This document shows positions 7,451 to 9,186 of a stretch of 9,186 bases of DNA, in pieces (the stretch's first letter is position 1; each line of letters starts with the position of its first letter). Source of the stretch: Lentisphaerota bacterium (lineage in GTDB: Bacteria > Verrucomicrobiota > Kiritimatiellia > RFP12 > UBA1067). The notes beneath the pieces are model-generated. The model ran no database searches, was not told where the DNA came from, and was given only the letters and a program-made list of their open reading frames with translations. The stretch spans positions 1 through 9,186 of the forward strand of contig SUVZ01000129.1 in the NCBI GenBank assembly GCA_015061765.1, read 5' to 3'. The translations under genes were made by a program, and so were the position numbers.

Positions 7451-7945
7451 ATGGGAAATGATTGCTTGCGCTATGCTTCCGGCGGGGAGCTGCACCGTGA
7501 TTTTCACGCGTCGATACTGGACGGTGCGAATTACATGCTCGACAACTACGGCGAAGAGGCTTTGCGTGAGGTTGTTTTTGAGACCGGTACGAAGGTGTAT
7601 AAGACGCTTCACGAGAAGCTTGTGGCAGGAGACAAGTCGGAACTTTTGGCGTGGTGGCGGTATTACATGGACCGCGAAGGGGCGGATTATACGCTTGAAG
7701 AGACTGACGACGGCGCAGTGCTGACGGTGAAGAAGTGTCCTGCGCTCAAGCATCTCGATAGCAGGAATATTCCCGGCGGCAAAGGGCTTTGTTCGCTCAC
7801 GCGCATTCTCAACGGGGCATTCTGCTCCGGCTCACCGTACGAGATAGTCATGGAAGAGACCGGGGACGGCTCCTGCCGCCAAACCTTAACTTCAGTTCAA
7901 GGTAAAAGATCAACTCGAGCAGTGGAGGCTCGCCCCAACTCCTAA
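7451..7945 (+). CDS. Small cysteine-containing protein, possible ATC-hydrolase-like (first of a tandem pair)
   Basis: A 164-aa protein with no signal peptide, so probably cytosolic. I chose ATG 7451 because AGGA lies at 7435-7438 and the sequence becomes family-like at once (LRYASGG...HRDFH); an in-frame TTG at 7406, which would overlap the upstream gene, has no ribosome binding site. N-terminal half is helical; the C-terminal half has VKKCPAL (Cys96-Pro97), Cys114, Cys125 and Cys142. Spacing of G34-E-E-A-L, W69, E76, Cys96-Pro97 and Cys114 matches the next gene exactly. The pattern faintly recalls L-2-amino-thiazoline-4-carboxylate hydrolase-type proteins; this is a weak guess. The final residues after L146 look unrelated to the fold and are encoded by intergenic-style DNA, and the stop codon lies inside the heptad repeat, so the tail is probably an acquired extension. 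Confidence 0.7.
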   Translation: MGNDCLRYASGGELHRDFHASILDGANYMLDNYGEEALREVVFETGTKVYKTLHEKLVAGDKSELLAWWRYYMDREGADYTLEETDDGAVLTVKKCPALKHLDSRNIPGGKGLCSLTRILNGAFCSGSPYEIVMEETGDGSCRQTLTSVQGKRSTRAVEARPNS

Positions 7946-7985
7946 CTCTAAACTTATAACTCTCAACTCTAAACTTTCCCCCACC
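7889..7985. repeat. Acquired-looking segment: small hairpin followed by a heptad array
   Basis: From 7889 the sequence stops resembling the coding DNA around it. It holds a 5-bp inverted repeat CGAGC/GCTCG (7916-7920, 7928-7932, loop 7 nt) and then the AACTNNN heptads, ending in a C-rich run next to ATG 7986. It encodes the last 18 residues of the upstream protein and the entire gap before the next gene. Exact boundaries are uncertain. Confidence 0.45.
7937..7978 (+). repeat. Telomere-like heptad tandem repeat (AACTNNN, six units)
   Basis: Six units in perfect 7-nt register: AACTCCT, AACTCTA, AACTTAT, AACTCTC, AACTCTA, AACTTTC. Every unit keeps AACT and varies in the last three bases. The TAA stop of the upstream gene (7943-7945) spans the first and second units. 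The array ends 7 bp before the next ATG, leaving no purine-rich ribosome binding site. Confidence 0.85.
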
Positions 7986-8498
7986 ATGCTTCCCAGCGAT
8001 CATTTTGTAAGGTTCTACAACGAGATATTCAAGTATCTCGAGCGTAAAGGACCGGAAGAACTCGACCGGTACTATGAGCGCATTGCCGAGCGTCAGGCGT
8101 TCTTCACGCTTGACGCGTTCAAGCGCGACGGATTCAAGGGTATGTACGACTATTGGGAACGCATCCGCATCGAGGAGAACTGCGATCTTACTCACGGCTT
8201 CGACGATAACTGCTACCATCTCAAAATGAATGTGTGTCCGTCGCTTTCGAAGGTGACGGATAATGACGCAGGACCGTGCAGACGCTATTGCGACCATTGT
8301 CCCGGATGGGTGGGCCTGGTTCTCGGGTGGGCCGGGTATTTCATGGTCTATGACATTGTCGGACGTGAAACTCCCGAATGCGGTTTCTGGGTGTTTCGTA
8401 CCAAGGAAGAAGCCGAATCGAAGCGCAGGGAACTTCTTGCTTCGCGCGATGAGGATCTGGTAGTCACGAATTATCTTACAAATGAAAAGGAAAAATAA
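7986..8498 (+). CDS. Small cysteine-rich protein, divergent paralogue of the preceding gene
   Basis: A 170-aa protein without a signal peptide. Helical N-terminal half, then a cysteine-rich part: Cys66, Cys76, Cys84-Pro85, a C-x3-C-x2-C cluster (CRRYCDHC, 98-105) and Cys132. G22, E24-E-L, W57, E64, Cys84-Pro85 and Cys102 have the same spacings as in the upstream protein, so the two are probably ancient duplicates. The cysteine cluster could bind a metal or act catalytically; no function is known to me. ATG 7986 is the only plausible start: the frame is open upstream to 7890 but contains no ATG, GTG or TTG. The start is preceded by CCCCCACC with no Shine-Dalgarno, so initiation may depend on ribosomes finishing the upstream gene 40 bp earlier. 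The stop overlaps closely with the next gene (1-bp gap), tying it to sialic-acid lyase. Confidence 0.75.
   Translation: MLPSDHFVRFYNEIFKYLERKGPEELDRYYERIAERQAFFTLDAFKRDGFKGMYDYWERIRIEENCDLTHGFDDNCYHLKMNVCPSLSKVTDNDAGPCRRYCDHCPGWVGLVLGWAGYFMVYDIVGRETPECGFWVFRTKEEAESKRRELLASRDEDLVVTNYLTNEKEK
8485..8491 (+). promoter_or_regulatory. Shine-Dalgarno AAAAGGA for nanA, inside the upstream gene
   Basis: AAAAGGA within the last codons of the preceding gene ends 8 nt before ATG 8500. It fixes the start and contrasts with the missing site of the preceding gene. Confidence 0.7.
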
Positions 8499-8499
8499 A

Positions 8500-9186
8500 A
8501 TGAGCAATCTGTTGTCAGTGCCGAAAGGCAAAGTTTTCACCGGTATGGCTGGTGCGTACAGCGCACTTTACACACCTTTCAAAAAGGACGGTTCTCTCAA
8601 TGAGGAAATGGTAGAAAAGGTGATTGAGTACGGAATCGCCAAAGGTCTTCGCGGGTTTTATCTTACCGGCTCCACAGGAGAAGGTTTTCTTCTTTCGACG
8701 GATGAGCGCAAGAAGGTGTTTGAGCGTGCGGTGAAAGCATCGGCCGGTCGCGCCAAGCTGATTGCGCATGTGGGGTGTCTTTCTACGTATGATGCGGTGG
8801 AGCTTGCAAAACATGCTGCGAAGGTCGGGGTAGACTGGGTTTCGTCGGTGGCACCCGTCTATTTCGGACAGTGCTTCGATGCCGCCTACGATCACTACAA
8901 GCGGATATCGTCCGCCACCGATCTTCCGTTCATGATATATTCGCTCGGCGCGGATATCGTTCCGGACCGTGACGCAAGATTCTTTGAACTCAAGAACGTG
9001 CGCGGCATGAAATATACGAACTACAAATACTGGACCGTTCAGGCGCTGCGGCGAAAGCTCCCGAAAGAGGCGATTTTCTTCGCGGGAGCCGACGAGCAGG
9101 TCCTTTCGGCTTTGTCCACAGGCATCTTCGCCGGCTGCATCGGCACCTCTCAGAACGTGATTCCCGGACACTTCGCCAATATATGT
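8500..9186 (+). CDS. nanA: N-acetylneuraminate lyase (NanA), 3' end beyond the window
   Basis: Frame open from ATG 8500 to the window end: 229 codons of an enzyme usually about 300 aa, so roughly a quarter is missing. It belongs to the DapA/NanA class I aldolases (TIM barrel) and cleaves N-acetylneuraminate to N-acetylmannosamine and pyruvate in the cytosol. Visible signatures: carboxylate-binding GSTGE (57-61), the NanA-like stretch LIAHVGCLST (87-96), the catalytic Tyr147 in MIYSLG, and the Schiff-base Lys171 in GMKYTNYKYW. The IAHVGC-x-ST segment favours NanA over dihydrodipicolinate synthase, whose equivalent usually reads differently; another 2-keto-acid aldolase remains possible. The gap to the upstream stop is 1 bp, so the genes are translationally close. 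Substrate residues in the C-terminal part cannot be checked here. Confidence 0.85.
   Translation, partial: MSNLLSVPKGKVFTGMAGAYSALYTPFKKDGSLNEEMVEKVIEYGIAKGLRGFYLTGSTGEGFLLSTDERKKVFERAVKASAGRAKLIAHVGCLSTYDAVELAKHAAKVGVDWVSSVAPVYFGQCFDAAYDHYKRISSATDLPFMIYSLGADIVPDRDARFFELKNVRGMKYTNYKYWTVQALRRKLPKEAIFFAGADEQVLSALSTGIFAGCIGTSQNVIPGHFANIC

Noticed and set aside
7979..7988. Eukaryotic Kozak-like CCACCATG before the second small paralogue
   Set aside because: All surrounding genes are plainly bacterial; the C-rich run is the tail of the repeat segment.
7848..8540. 230-aa minus-strand open frame
   Set aside because: Antisense to the second small paralogue and to the heptad repeat, with no ribosome binding site or domain; the plus-strand frame is supported by its paralogue.
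8515..9171. 218-aa open frame on the minus strand at the right edge
   Set aside because: It is antisense to the NanA frame, which has clear aldolase motifs, a Shine-Dalgarno and operon spacing; the minus frame shows no recognisable protein.

Overview
The window most likely comes from a gut- or rumen-type member of the PVC group, probably Kiritimatiellota or a relative (Lentisphaerota/Verrucomicrobiota). This is inference from protein style: a large secreted beta-helix protein with autotransporter-type repeats and 'Y-x-W-T-G...NW' module starts, a GxDLY/SGNH esterase fused to a glycosidase-like propeller, and intergenic DNA full of short degenerate repeats. No rRNA or marker gene is present to settle it.

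Layout. Positions 1-34 may hold the first 11 codons of a minus-strand gene leaving the left edge. Positions 35-700 are non-coding and unusually structured: three tandem 33-bp units (75-164), a featureless stretch (165-309), a G-rich block of 9-, 17- and about 25-bp repeats (310-467), and a module of three hairpins with four CACGAAA words (486-577). A perfect 9-bp inverted repeat (648-689) and a TATAAT box (706-711) then precede the first plus-strand gene.

From 751 to the right edge there are six plus-strand genes with gaps of 21, 23, 23, 40 and 1 bp and no visible terminator, so they probably form one operon. In order they are: a 976-aa exported two-module beta-helix protein; an 866-aa exported fusion of an SGNH (GDSL_3-type) esterase with a glycosidase-like beta-propeller; a 366-aa exported pectate-lyase-like beta-helix protein; two small cysteine-containing cytosolic proteins of 164 and 170 aa that look like divergent tandem paralogues; and the first 229 codons of an N-acetylneuraminate lyase (NanA) cut by the window end. 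This last gene has no stop codon in the window but reads cleanly from 8500 to 9186.

How they could work together (inference): the exported enzymes deacetylate and cleave a decorated, possibly sialylated, glycan outside the cytoplasm, and NanA splits the released sialic acid inside. The two small paralogues are the unexplained part; their fold looks distantly like L-2-amino-thiazoline-4-carboxylate hydrolases, with low confidence. A second oddity is a telomere-like heptad repeat (7937-7978) that supplies the stop codon of the first paralogue and occupies the place where the second should have its ribosome binding site.
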